From positions 1 to 35,241 of the forward strand of contig JAEHCN010000005.1 in the NCBI GenBank assembly GCA_020696395.1: a stretch of DNA of 35,241 nucleotides, read 5' to 3'. The notes beneath the pieces were generated by a model. That model saw nothing but the letters and a program-made list of their open reading frames with translations, had not been told where the DNA came from and searched no databases. This document shows positions 16,101-23,402 of the stretch, piece by piece (positions within the stretch are counted from its first letter, which is position 1; every line of letters begins with the position of its first letter). The position numbers and the translations under genes were made by a program. Source of the stretch: Thermoplasmata archaeon (GTDB taxonomy: Archaea > Thermoplasmatota > Thermoplasmata > UBA10834).

Positions 16101-16770
16101 CGACATCAACAACTTCAACCAGGGCATCATGGGCTATCTTGAGCTACTACTCGAGGACGCGCATCTGCAGGAGAACCAGAGGAAGTACGCCGAGAGGGCG
16201 CTCGTTCAAGTCAGGAACAACGCCATGCTGATAGACAACATGCGCACCCTCGCCAAGGTGAGGGCGATGGACGAAGAAGAATACTCGTCCCAGAAACTCG
16301 GCCCAGCAGTGAATGACGCCATCACCATCGTGGAGAAGATGTATCACGACAAGCGCGTCACCATCATGTCAATGATACATCCCGAGGAGGAGTGTTTCGT
16401 GAGGGCCAACGCGTTCCTCAGGGAGCTCTTCGTCAACGTGCTGTCCAACGCCGTCAAGTTCGACCAGTCTAAGCAGGTGAAGGTGGAGGTCTCGACTGAG
16501 CAGAAGAGCGCTGATGACGGCGAGTACTGGCTCGTGTCGATAGCCGATCGCGGCCGTGGTATCTCCGACGACCGGAAGAAGACCGTGTTCGAACGGTTCG
16601 CCACGGGTGTGACCGGCGTCAAGGGGTTCGGGCTCGGCCTGTCCATCGTGAGCACGATCGTGGGTAGATTCGGCGGGAAGATATGGGTCGAGGATCGGGT
16701 TCCAGGGGACCACGTAAAGGGAGCGGTCTTCAAGATTCTACTCCCCAAGGCGGAAGCGGTCGAGGAGTGA
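13138..16770 (+). CDS. Soluble sensor histidine kinase with PAS and GAF domains
   Basis: This 1210-residue kinase has no membrane segment, so it probably senses cytoplasmic signals. Domains in order: PAS at about 25-130, carrying a cysteine cluster (KKCFETS, then EVCGGCPLR); a second PAS at about 140-250; a short coiled coil to 283; four GAF domains at about 285-438, 447-604, 619-774 and 793-971; a dimerisation/phosphoacceptor segment LMTHDINNFNQG with His988; and an HATPase domain at about 1085-1205. The HATPase N box is NVLSNAVKF, followed by DRGRGIS, FERFA and GFGLGLSIV. The start is GTG, with a TATA-like CGTTTAAGG around 13086-13094. No response regulator adjoins it, so its partner is encoded elsewhere. 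The signal is unknown. Confidence 0.92.
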   Translation: MNLTNHLSLPDRPNAGNIPRLGEHRFSLFDLVPDDVSVVRDDRTIIFLNHRMRERYGDLTGKKCFETSLSSPEVCGGCPLRSDVGSVRYPHSRTVHTSGGRALDITTNGYEDIDAGCSYLVCVIHDATERRDGEMHTDRLASSLDHMSEAIALFDVDGRVVYTNQSFSIMMDMEPRDALGKSLGALTEGSSTDLPVSRILSSRGNSGWSGETSGVTKDGFESFIHVDAKPVHDRAGKVIGIVANFRDVTLDRQEKAETERYRSQLEKRMEQRTTELAHRVNQLTMINKIGRVVTSIFDLEDLMKEFARSLSSGFDYPIVAILLWDRDKGELRYRAGGGSDVDSFLGHRGQKMKEGLIGHAAYFSETLVTGDVDADPRFLRGYVADTKSEAAVPLTYRGELIGVLDIQSDQKDAFTRSDVTVLEMLADILSTAMINARTVSELKERENALSVLDRISKQISMRLEPKIILDQIAKDAASLLNAEKALVGLLDPDRDYMNWVALHNIDAATMEELRHSVENGVTGRVLRRGVVEIVNEYAIDPDAIPRAANLMDIRSLISAPLMGGGRPIGVINVYNRRDSGGFRKSDAALLSSLADHVAIALENANLLTDLNTRIRSQLTLLDTAVSLQRGIDSGSIYQTVAEKLGEVVWYDSLSVYKVDYENKMMRPVVAIGRNSSEVMADVFPVSEGVSGKVAQTGVAEIVNDTSVDDRAVLVSGTKDDVEEEALMAVPLRGSNRVLAVLTMYRETGTGFSTAERDIALLFANQAAVAMENFELSGTRERLLEETQIKILQMTKVLEVTTSIMYMDDIDSVLQRVSEAVVESFGFKRAEVLMLDETTGEFIISGLSGFPEWIQRGTVSEMDVAVEGLRPEFKISETAHYMPYERQQFDVDRFYFLANPGLADRPRESPDAWHERDLLVFAMKDRSNQLIGYMLVDEPTDLKVPKKEQLEVLEILACMASIAVVNFRLFEDQVDAVNEIALLNDLMTHDINNFNQGIMGYLELLLEDAHLQENQRKYAERALVQVRNNAMLIDNMRTLAKVRAMDEEEYSSQKLGPAVNDAITIVEKMYHDKRVTIMSMIHPEEECFVRANAFLRELFVNVLSNAVKFDQSKQVKVEVSTEQKSADDGEYWLVSIADRGRGISDDRKKTVFERFATGVTGVKGFGLGLSIVSTIVGRFGGKIWVEDRVPGDHVKGAVFKILLPKAEAVEE

Positions 16771-16786
16771 GCTGCAGGCCCGTAGT

Positions 16787-18400
16787 TCACGCCTTCTTGC
16801 GCTTCTTCGAGAATTCCAGAGCCGCTTTGACCAGGCCGTAGTGCATCGGTGCTGGCTTCTGTGGCCTCGATTTGAACTCCGGGTGAAACTGGGACCCCAT
16901 GAAGAACGGATGGCCTTCCAGCTCGGCGATCTCCATCTTCCTTCCGTCCGGAGACCTACCTGTGAACTTCAGCCCCTTCTCCTGTATCCTGTCTATGTAG
17001 TGTGGGTTGACCTCGAACCTGTGTCGGTGCCTCTCGCTGACCGTCGTCGCACCGTACAGCTTGTGCGCGATCGTCCCCTTCTCCACCTCGATGTCCTGTG
17101 CCCCTAACCTCATGGTCGCGCCCTTCTTGGTCACGTTCTTCTGCTCGGGCAGCAGGTCGACGACCGGGTGCGACGTATGCGGTTCGAACTCCGTGGAGTT
17201 GGCATCGTGGAACATCAGCACATTCTTCGAGAACTCTACGACCGCCAGCTGGAAACCGAGGCACACGCCCAGGAAGGGCACGCCGTTCTCGCGGGCGTAC
17301 TTGATCGCCTCGATCTTGCCGTCGGTTCCGCGCGAGCCGAACCCTCCTGGTATCAGTATCCCATCGGCCTCCTTCAGGAGCAGAAGGCTCTCCTCGTTCG
17401 TGATGTCCTCCGCCTCCACCCGGAGGAATGTGACTTTCGCGTTCAACTCGGCCCCCGCATGGGTGAGCGCCTCGTAGTGGCTCATGTACGAATCGCGCTG
17501 CTCCATGTACTTCCCGACAAGGAGTATCTTCGTCTCCTTCTTCGGGTTCATCACCTTGTCCAGGAATTTTTTCCAGTCCGCAAGGCCGTTCTCAGGGACG
17601 TCCAACATCATCCTGTTCAGCAGATAGTCCGTCAGCTTCTGCTCCTCTAGGAACAGTGGTACCTGGTAGATCGACTTGGCGTCGGGCGCGCTTATCACCG
17701 CGTTCAACGGGACATCGCAGAACAGCGCGATCTTCCTGCGAGCGCCGTCCTCGAGCGGATTCTCGGACCGCGCGACGATTATGTCAGGCTGAATGCCGAT
17801 GGCCCTCATCTCCTTCACTGAGTGCTGAGTGGGCTTCGTCTTCTGTTCCTTGAGTGTCCCAAGGCTCGGGACGAGCGTCGTGTGGACGAACACGTAGTTC
17901 TCGTGCCCCATCTCAGAGTGCATCTGTCTCATGGCCTCCAGGAACGGCATCGACTCGATGTCTCCCACCGTTCCCCCGAGCTCGACTATGACGACGTCCG
18001 CGCCGGACTTCCTGCCGACCTCTGATATCATCGACTTGATCTCGTTGGTGATATGCGGTATGATCTGGACTGTCTTTCCGAGGAAGTTCCCCTCCCTCTC
18101 CTTCTCGATGACGCTGTTGTAGACCTTCCCGGTGGTCATGACGTGGTCGCTTGTCAGGCTCGTATCGAGGTATCTCTCGTAGTTGCCCAGGTCGAGGTCC
18201 GCCTCCCCCCCGTCGTCCAGCACGAACACCTCTCCGTGCTCGAACGGGTTGAGGGTGCCAGCATCGGAATTGAGATAGGGGTCTATCTTCATCGCCGTGA
18301 CCTTGATACCCCTGGCCTTGAGGACACATCCGATCGAGGACGCCGTGATGCCCTTCCCGAGGCCGGATAAAACACCTCCCGTGACAATGATACACTTCAT
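16787..18400 (-). CDS. pyrG: CTP synthase
   Basis: CTP synthase converts UTP to CTP using ATP and glutamine, the last step of cytidine nucleotide synthesis. The 537-residue length is standard. The N-terminal synthetase domain opens with [21 protein letters not shown] (P-loop) and includes the [19 protein letters not shown] and [14 protein letters not shown] segments. The class I glutamine amidotransferase domain has PGGFGSRG, the nucleophile in FLGVCLGFQ and the catalytic His-Glu pair in [13 protein letters not shown] at 18400 begins exactly at the conserved N-terminus with GAGGAT 3 bases upstream; an in-frame extension to 18487 is not supported. It converges on the kinase gene with a 16-base gap. 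Confidence 0.97.
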   Translation of the reverse strand: MKCIIVTGGVLSGLGKGITASSIGCVLKARGIKVTAMKIDPYLNSDAGTLNPFEHGEVFVLDDGGEADLDLGNYERYLDTSLTSDHVMTTGKVYNSVIEKEREGNFLGKTVQIIPHITNEIKSMISEVGRKSGADVVIVELGGTVGDIESMPFLEAMRQMHSEMGHENYVFVHTTLVPSLGTLKEQKTKPTQHSVKEMRAIGIQPDIIVARSENPLEDGARRKIALFCDVPLNAVISAPDAKSIYQVPLFLEEQKLTDYLLNRMMLDVPENGLADWKKFLDKVMNPKKETKILLVGKYMEQRDSYMSHYEALTHAGAELNAKVTFLRVEAEDITNEESLLLLKEADGILIPGGFGSRGTDGKIEAIKYARENGVPFLGVCLGFQLAVVEFSKNVLMFHDANSTEFEPHTSHPVVDLLPEQKNVTKKGATMRLGAQDIEVEKGTIAHKLYGATTVSERHRHRFEVNPHYIDRIQEKGLKFTGRSPDGRKMEIAELEGHPFFMGSQFHPEFKSRPQKPAPMHYGLVKAALEFSKKRKKA

Positions 18401-18483
18401 CTTATCCTCACGGGATTTGGAGAATGGGGTAGCCCGACATAAAGATTTGCAGTCGCTGACCGGCCGCTTACCGGCGCGCCGGG

Positions 18484-18999
18484 TCATCCGTTCCTTTCGC
18501 GCATAAGGCGCGACAGGGCCGCCTCGACCGCTGCGACCGCCCTTCCTACCTCTTCGGACATATCGGCTCTGAACTCAAGGCACTTCGGCTGTATCGCAAC
18601 GATGGCGACCCTCTTGCCACTCCTCTCGAGGATGGCCGCCATGAGCGCCACCGGTACCCTGTGCGTGGATATCTCCGTGTCCTTTATCTGGTCTCGTGCG
18701 ACGATCTCTATTGTCCCCGGCGACGCCTTGAGGTCTCCCGCGTCGACGAAGAGAACGACCCCGGGGCCGCTCCTCCCCGAGATGTCCATCACGACGCCTT
18801 CGACACCGTCGTGCTCCGAAAATGAATGATCGGGAAAGGTCTTCTTCAAGGTGTTTGCCACGAGCACTCCCGCACCATCGTCGGCCTTGTCGACGTATCC
18901 GAGGCCCAAGACGTACACGGGTCCCGGACCTGACACGGCCTCGATGGACTCGGTTAGAGCCTCTTCAGGGTCACCAGGTGTGTGGCGCAGCTTATGCAT
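18484..18999 (-). CDS. [NiFe] hydrogenase maturation protease
   Basis: This endopeptidase removes the short C-terminal tail of the hydrogenase large subunit after nickel insertion. The 171-residue protein has the family signature [16 protein letters not shown] near residues 27-42, with metal-sensing acidic residues, and the second conserved acidic site in VLFVDAGDL. The first ATG at 18999 has GAGGG about 10 bases upstream and overlaps the large-subunit gene by 46 bases. An in-frame GTG at 18936, just past the large-subunit stop, would remove the overlap and begins close to the conserved core, so it is a real alternative. It is the last gene of the hydrogenase operon, placing the processing enzyme with its substrate. 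Confidence 0.9.
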   Translation of the reverse strand: MHKLRHTPGDPEEALTESIEAVSGPGPVYVLGLGYVDKADDGAGVLVANTLKKTFPDHSFSEHDGVEGVVMDISGRSGPGVVLFVDAGDLKASPGTIEIVARDQIKDTEISTHRVPVALMAAILERSGKRVAIVAIQPKCLEFRADMSEEVGRAVAAVEAALSRLMRERNG

Positions 19000-20240
19000 G
19001 GGTCGTACGCCCTCGCAATCATCTCGAGCGCCAGTAGCACCTCGGCGTCCTTCTTGTCGTCCGCCAGCATCCTCTCGGCGCAGAGCTTCATGTGCATCTC
19101 GATGTCGTCTAGGTTCTGCGCGGTCGGCGTGATGATGTCCGCGGTCTCGACCAGGCCGTCCTTGATGTCGTAGTGGTGGTAAAGTATGCCTCTCGGAGCC
19201 TCGACCGCCCCTGTGCCCGACCCTGTCAGCCTGGTAGGCTCGGCCCTCTTCGGGTCGTCCATGGACGCGACTAGCTCGGTCGTCTCCGGCATCTGCTCCA
19301 ACGCCCACAACATCTCTATCGCCTGGGCGAGGTTGTTCAGCAGCGGGTTCCTAAGCCAGCGCTCGCTGTAATGCTCCTTGAAGAAGTCGCCTGCCCGCCC
19401 GCCGACCCGCTTTCCCATGTTAATCATCCTGGCGTTGGCGCCAACGGCGAATGTCTTGTCCTCGTACAGGGAGCGCTTGGCGAACGAGTGCGGTACGACC
19501 CTCTCGGACGTGAGCTTCTTGTAGTCGTCCGCATCCGTCTCCTTGCCGTTCGATATCAGGATGGAGTCGCCCGCGAGCCCGAACTTCTTCGCCGGGGCGT
19601 TGACGGACATGAATGTCGTCTCCGCCTCCGGGTACTCGGGATACTCAAGCGATCCGAAGAGCTCCACTGCCCGGACCGCGTCAGGGATGAGCTCCTTCGA
19701 CTTCAGCGCGATCTCGGTCAGCTGGTTCTTCGTCGGATACTTCCCGAAACCTCCGAGACCCGGGTTCTCCCCGTGCACTATCCGCCCGCTCGTGATCTGC
19801 ATCACGCGGTTGCCGAACTTCTTCAACCTGAGAGCCCTCTTCACATCGTCGCCGTAGTCGTCGAGCATCGCGATGGCGGACGGGTACCCTAGGAAGTCTG
19901 GCAGTGCCAGCAGGAACGTGTGAAGCGAGTTGCTCTCGACGTTCTCGCCGAGCATCATCAGGTCGCGCATCACCTGCGCCTTCTCGGGCGGGTCGATGCC
20001 GAGGGCGTTCTCGAGCCCGCGTATCGCCGCGTACTTGTGCGAGAGCGTGCATATGGCGCATATCCTCGGCACCACGTTCAAGTCGTCCTCGGGCGTCATC
20101 CCAACGACCAACTGCTCGATGAGCCTCGGACCCTCGTGGACGTCGAGGGTCACGCTCCTGACCTTCTTGCCGTCGAGGGTGACCTTGATGCCACCGTCTC
20201 CCTCGACCCTCGTGAGCGGAACCACCTCGAGCGTCTTCAT
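18954..20240 (-). CDS. hydA: [NiFe] hydrogenase large (alpha) subunit, group 3b type
   Basis: This subunit holds the NiFe active site of a cytoplasmic hydrogenase. The 428 residues carry the four cysteine ligands in two pairs: RICAIC (Cys61, Cys64) and DPCISCATH (Cys415, Cys418). A seven-residue tail after His421 (LVTLKRL) is the expected substrate of the downstream protease. RICAIC, the length and the four-gene order beta-gamma-delta-alpha match archaeal group 3b enzymes (sulfhydrogenase I/II of Pyrococcus). Those couple H2 to NADP(H) and can reduce sulfur or polysulfide. AAGGAGG is placed 7 bases before the ATG, which overlaps the delta-subunit stop as ATGA. Whether it mainly consumes or evolves H2 cannot be read from sequence. 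Confidence 0.95.
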   Translation of the reverse strand: MKTLEVVPLTRVEGDGGIKVTLDGKKVRSVTLDVHEGPRLIEQLVVGMTPEDDLNVVPRICAICTLSHKYAAIRGLENALGIDPPEKAQVMRDLMMLGENVESNSLHTFLLALPDFLGYPSAIAMLDDYGDDVKRALRLKKFGNRVMQITSGRIVHGENPGLGGFGKYPTKNQLTEIALKSKELIPDAVRAVELFGSLEYPEYPEAETTFMSVNAPAKKFGLAGDSILISNGKETDADDYKKLTSERVVPHSFAKRSLYEDKTFAVGANARMINMGKRVGGRAGDFFKEHYSERWLRNPLLNNLAQAIEMLWALEQMPETTELVASMDDPKRAEPTRLTGSGTGAVEAPRGILYHHYDIKDGLVETADIITPTAQNLDDIEMHMKLCAERMLADDKKDAEVLLALEMIARAYDPCISCATHLVTLKRL

Positions 20241-21022
20241 TTCTTGGCCTCCTTCTTGGCCGAGAGCTCCTTGACCATCTTGGCGACGCCGGCACCGCCG
20301 AACTTCTTGATCTTCTTGACGATCTCATCGACGTCGTAACCCTTCTCCCTGAGGAGGTTGTACTCCGCGCTGACGTTGAGGTCGTCTGTCGGGCCCCAGC
20401 ATCCGACGCACGGTATGTTGTGCGACGGGCACACGGCGCCGCAGCCCGCCTTCGTCAGCGGGCCAGCGCAGAACTTGCCCTCGGTCAGGATGCACGGGTT
20501 CTCCTTCCACTTGCACTCAGTGCACACTGGGAACTTGTAGAGGTACGGATGTCTCCCAGCGACGACCTTCGTGACCGCGGACAGGAACTCAGTCTTGTCT
20601 ATCGGGCAGCCGGGAATCTTCATCTCGACCTTCACGAACGCATCGACGGGCTGCGCCTCGAAGGCCTTCGACAACTCGATACTCGCGTTGCCGTAGACCT
20701 TCTTGTACCTCTCCTCGTAGCCGCCCTCCTCGAGCTTCATCGCCTGCGGGCCTCCCCAGCAGGCGCATGTCCCGATCGCGACGAGCATCTTCGACCGCTT
20801 CCTGATGTCTTTCAGGTGCTCGAGCTGCTCCTCGGTGGATATGGACCCTTCGACGAACGCGACATCCAGCTCGCCGTCGTGGTTATCGCTCTTCGCCATG
20901 GCAAACGAGAGTATCTCGGTGGCGCCGAACAGGTCCACGAGCCGGTCCTCGCAGTTGAGTACCATGAGTTGATCACCAGCACACCCTGTGAAGCCGTAGA
21001 ATCCCACCTTAGGCGATGACAT
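20237..21022 (-). CDS. hydD: [NiFe] hydrogenase small (delta) subunit
   Basis: This 261-residue electron-transfer subunit carries iron-sulfur clusters between the NiFe site and the flavin subunit. The proximal-cluster ligands are in FTGCAGD near residue 14, GTCACWGG near 90 and IPGCPI near 138. Additional cysteines (CTECKW, NPCILTEGKFCAGPLTKAGCGAVCP, IPCVGCWGP) can hold two further clusters, as in the group 3b small subunit. There is no Tat signal, which agrees with a cytoplasmic enzyme. GGGGTGA lies about 6 bases before the ATG, and the gene overlaps the gamma-subunit gene by 14 bases. A Lys/Glu-rich C-terminal helix (AKMVKELSAKKEAKK) precedes the coupled large-subunit start. Confidence 0.94.
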   Translation of the reverse strand: MSSPKVGFYGFTGCAGDQLMVLNCEDRLVDLFGATEILSFAMAKSDNHDGELDVAFVEGSISTEEQLEHLKDIRKRSKMLVAIGTCACWGGPQAMKLEEGGYEERYKKVYGNASIELSKAFEAQPVDAFVKVEMKIPGCPIDKTEFLSAVTKVVAGRHPYLYKFPVCTECKWKENPCILTEGKFCAGPLTKAGCGAVCPSHNIPCVGCWGPTDDLNVSAEYNLLREKGYDVDEIVKKIKKFGGAGVAKMVKELSAKKEAKK

Positions 21023-21911
21023 TGTCGCTCACCCCCTTTCCGATGATCTCCTTCATATGCAGGACGTCCCAATAGGTGAACACGGGGCCGTCCATGCAAG
21101 TGTACAGGTACTCTATCGCGCAGTGTCCGCACTTGCCGACACCGCACTTCATGCGCCTCTCGAGCGTCATCAGTATCTGGTGCTTCGGTATGTTCAGCCC
21201 GACCAGCTGCTGGATGACGTACTTGTACATCACAGGCGGGCCGCAGACGGCGACGTAGGTGTTCTTAGCGTCGACCGGTCCGAGCTCTTTGAACAGATTC
21301 GTAACGACGCCCTCCCGCTCGGTCCACTGGCCGGTGTCGTCCTTGTCAACCGTCAGGAGGCAGTTGAGGTCGTCCCTCTCCTTCAGCTGCATGAACTCCT
21401 CCCGGAACAGCATCTCCCCAGGGGTTCTTGCGCCGTGGAGGTAGACGAGGTTGCCGAACTTGTCCCTGTTGTCCAAGACATAGAGCAGCAGCGACCTCAG
21501 AGACGCCACGCCCAGTCCTCCGGCGATGATCATTATGTCCTTGCCCTCCATCTTCTCGATGGGGAAGCCGTTGCCGTAGGGGCCACGGAGGCCAATTGTC
21601 TGGTTCTCCTTGAGGCCGAACAGCGACTCCGTGAGGGTGCCGACCTTCCGTATACAGAACTCCATGAGTCCTGGCCTGGAAGGCGTAGAGGATATCGAGA
21701 ACGGCGCCTCGCCCTCTCCCAGAACCGAGCCCATTATGAACTGGCCTGGGCGGTAGTCCATCTTGAGCAAGTCGTCCACATCGACGGCCCTCATCTGGAA
21801 GAAATTGACGTCGCTCGTCAGAGGATACCTCCGCACGATCCTCCACATCTCAGGCTTGTACGGGTTCTCCTCGACCTCTCGGTCGTCGACGACCACGCAG
21901 AGTCTCTTCAC
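21009..21911 (-). CDS. hydG: Hydrogenase gamma subunit, FAD/NAD(P)H oxidoreductase
   Basis: This 300-residue flavoprotein of the ferredoxin-NADP reductase family connects the hydrogenase clusters to NAD(P)(H). The FAD-binding motif is APFSISSTPSRP, the nucleotide-binding motif IIAGGLGVASLRSLL, and CGPPVMYKYV is the nicotinamide-side motif. The C-terminal cysteines CGVGKCGHC followed by a further Cys in YTCMDGP fit a [2Fe-2S] cluster, as in the Pyrococcus gamma subunit. The start is a GTG at 21911 that overlaps the beta-subunit stop (GTGA), with GGAGGTG about 6 bases upstream. Upstream in-frame ATG codons lie inside hydB and are rejected. Preference for NADP over NAD is inferred from the family. 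Confidence 0.93.
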   Translation of the reverse strand: MKRLCVVVDDREVEENPYKPEMWRIVRRYPLTSDVNFFQMRAVDVDDLLKMDYRPGQFIMGSVLGEGEAPFSISSTPSRPGLMEFCIRKVGTLTESLFGLKENQTIGLRGPYGNGFPIEKMEGKDIMIIAGGLGVASLRSLLLYVLDNRDKFGNLVYLHGARTPGEMLFREEFMQLKERDDLNCLLTVDKDDTGQWTEREGVVTNLFKELGPVDAKNTYVAVCGPPVMYKYVIQQLVGLNIPKHQILMTLERRMKCGVGKCGHCAIEYLYTCMDGPVFTYWDVLHMKEIIGKGVSDNVIA

Positions 21912-22930
21912 TTGCCCACCTCCTGCTCCTTGAGGGCCTTCGATACCGACACGACGTTTATGTCGACCGGGCATGTGGCGACGCATCTACCGCAGCCGAC
22001 GCATGCGGGCTCCCCGAACTCGCCTATGTACGCCTGGAGCTTGTGCGTGTACCACAGCTTCAGCCGGTCCGCCCTTCGGTCCCTGAAGTTGTGCCCTCCA
22101 GCGACGACCGAGTACTCGCGGAACATGCAGCTGTCCCAGAAGCGGTCCCTCGTGCCGTCGATCGTGCCGAGTTCGACCTCATCGACCACGTTGTAGCAGT
22201 TGCAGGTCGGGCACACCATGGTGCACTGCCCACATGACAGGCACTTCTCGGCTAGCTCGTCCCACACAGGGCTGTTGTAGCCCAGCTCAAATATATCCGG
22301 CATGCCGGTGAAGTCCACCTTCGACGTGAACTGCGAGGACTTCCAGCTCCTGTATTCAGTGTAGTTGATGATGTCGTCCTTGCCGATGTCCCTGTTGAAC
22401 AGCTCTGGCCTCATCTGCACGAGGTCGTGCCCCCTGCTCGAGCCGACCCAAACCAGGTAGAACATCTTCAGGTCCGTGAAGAATAGGTCGAATCCCTCGG
22501 CGATGAACTCCGTGTCCGTCGCGGAGCACATGCACTTCTCGTCGGGTATACAGCTGTGTCCGAGCAGGAGCGTCTTCTCTCTCCTCTCCGCGTAATAGGG
22601 GTCCTTGTACTCCTCGAGGAACATCTTGTCCATCGTCTGAATGCCGTGCGTGTCGCACGGGTGTATGCCGAAGAGTATCCTGTTAGGGACCTCTCCTGTC
22701 CTCTCGACGTATCCTCCGTCGTCGAAGTCGAACATTGTGAACCGTGGCGGGTAGAGGAACTTCTTGGGCGGGATGATCGTCCTCGTCGCCTTCAGGTCCA
22801 TCTGCGAGAGTGCATCGACCTTCTCGAAGGCAACCTTGTCGCCCTTCCTCGTGGGACCCCACAGCTCTCCCCATTCCTTCGCGGATTCGAGGAATGCGGA
22901 CAGGTCCTCCTTCTTCATCTTCAGAATCAT
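21908..22930 (-). CDS. hydB: Hydrogenase beta subunit, 4Fe-4S electron transfer
   Basis: The first gene of the operon encodes a 340-residue subunit of the HydB/anaerobic sulfite reductase A family. Two ferredoxin-type clusters near the C-terminus are seen as CLSCGQCTMVCPTCNC and CVGCGRCVATCPVDI, ready to bind two [4Fe-4S] centres. The N-terminal two thirds contain the family segments FGIHPCDTHGIQTMDKMF and LLLGHSCIPDEKCMC. The start at 22930 (MILKMKKEDLS) is chosen because it begins at the conserved domain; an in-frame extension to 23134 would cross the promoter. Its stop overlaps the gamma-subunit start. Together with the next three genes it makes a complete heterotetramer. Confidence 0.92.
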   Translation of the reverse strand: MILKMKKEDLSAFLESAKEWGELWGPTRKGDKVAFEKVDALSQMDLKATRTIIPPKKFLYPPRFTMFDFDDGGYVERTGEVPNRILFGIHPCDTHGIQTMDKMFLEEYKDPYYAERREKTLLLGHSCIPDEKCMCSATDTEFIAEGFDLFFTDLKMFYLVWVGSSRGHDLVQMRPELFNRDIGKDDIINYTEYRSWKSSQFTSKVDFTGMPDIFELGYNSPVWDELAEKCLSCGQCTMVCPTCNCYNVVDEVELGTIDGTRDRFWDSCMFREYSVVAGGHNFRDRRADRLKLWYTHKLQAYIGEFGEPACVGCGRCVATCPVDINVVSVSKALKEQEVGK

Positions 22931-23040
22931 CACGTTATCTCGTCCTTTCCTTCTAGTCTCACCCGTCGTCACTCTGGGCTCTCGGCAAAACGTCGCCAGA
23001 CCCGCCGTTGAGCCCCGCGAAGAAGAGTATCGAGCGGGGG

Positions 23041-23049
23041 TATAAAAAC
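23041..23049 (-). promoter_or_regulatory. hydB: TATA box of the hydrogenase operon
   Basis: On the minus strand it reads GTTTTTATA. The first gene starts at 22930, so the transcript would have a leader of about 85 bases, longer than most promoters in this window. The same bases read TATAAAAAC on the plus strand, so a plus-strand transcript into the intergenic region is also possible. Confidence 0.55.
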
Positions 23050-23062
23050 ATTCGGAACGCTG

Positions 23063-23075
23063 ACCGAAAATCGGT
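23063..23075. promoter_or_regulatory. Dyad next to the hydrogenase TATA box
   Basis: ACCGA and TCGGT are perfect inverted arms around a three-base AAA spacer. The dyad lies 14 bases upstream of the hydrogenase TATA box, adjoining the position of the TFB recognition element, where an activator or repressor could act. Regulator unknown. Confidence 0.35.
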
Positions 23076-23214
23076 TGGAAAACGTACGAGGTCCTTGATG
23101 CCTGTGCTTCATATCCTGCTTGAAACCGACTCATTTGCGATCTTAACCAGTCAGCCGCTTGATGGCGCAGCGCCGTCCGCGCGAGAGTGCCGGATTCGAG
23201 TGTAGCCCAAGGGC

Positions 23215-23260
23215 CCGTGCGGTGAACCAGGCAGCATGCAGGTGGCTGGTCAACGTACGG
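23215..23260. other. Long imperfect hairpin, possible structured RNA
   Basis: CCGTGC plus GTGAACCAG (with one bulged G at 23221) can pair with CTGGTCAAC plus GTACGG. This gives 13 pairs including one G-U, with two tandem mismatches. The apical part contains the palindrome GCATGC. The element belongs to no gene. Which strand would be transcribed is unclear because TATA-like boxes are present on both sides. Confidence 0.35.
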
Positions 23261-23311
23261 CTCTGTCTAGATGCTCCCCCTTTACGTCCGACACGTGGTC
23301 GCTCAGAGGAC

Positions 23312-23318
23312 TTTTATC
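23312..23318 (+). promoter_or_regulatory. TATA box of the Kelch-like gene, inside an inverted repeat
   Basis: TTTTATC lies within GAGGA-CTTTTA-TCCTC (23306-23321), so the box is framed by 5-bp inverted arms. Transcription would begin near 23340, leaving a leader of about 45-65 bases depending on the start codon used. The arms could bind a repressor; this is inferred. Confidence 0.4.
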
Positions 23319-23402
23319 CTCCCGTGTTGATAGCTTAGACAATTCGGCTGGTTCAGTGTTTACCGGTCGTTAAGCTGAAATGGTGTGATTGAAGTGGACG
23401 AA

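Larger units (their letters stand above)
22931..23384. other. 454-base intergenic region with promoters and a long hairpin
   Basis: No convincing protein gene is seen here. The region holds the hydrogenase TATA (23041-23049), a dyad just upstream of it (23063-23075), a long imperfect hairpin (23215-23260) of unknown nature, and the TATA box of the Kelch-like gene (23312-23318). CCCCGC and GCGGGG at 23013-23018 and 23034-23039 could also pair around the expected hydrogenase transcription start. Confidence 0.5.

Noticed and set aside
18400-18487. N-terminal extension of CTP synthase
   Set aside because: CTP synthases begin with the P-loop strand encoded at 18400, and a ribosome-binding site is placed for that ATG.
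19681-20328. Arg-rich minus-strand frame in hydA
   Set aside because: It is a shadow of the hydrogenase alpha and delta genes in another frame; the true frames carry all expected motifs.
23190-23265. Possible SRP 7S RNA (TAGCCCAAGGG and GGTGAACC phrases)
   Set aside because: The conserved helix 8 with its GGAA-type loop and AGCA internal loop is not present, and 5' and 3' ends that pair could not be found.
23385-23402. Earlier GTG starts of the Kelch-like gene
   Set aside because: They add residues before a normal signal peptide without a clear ribosome-binding site; not excluded, only less likely.
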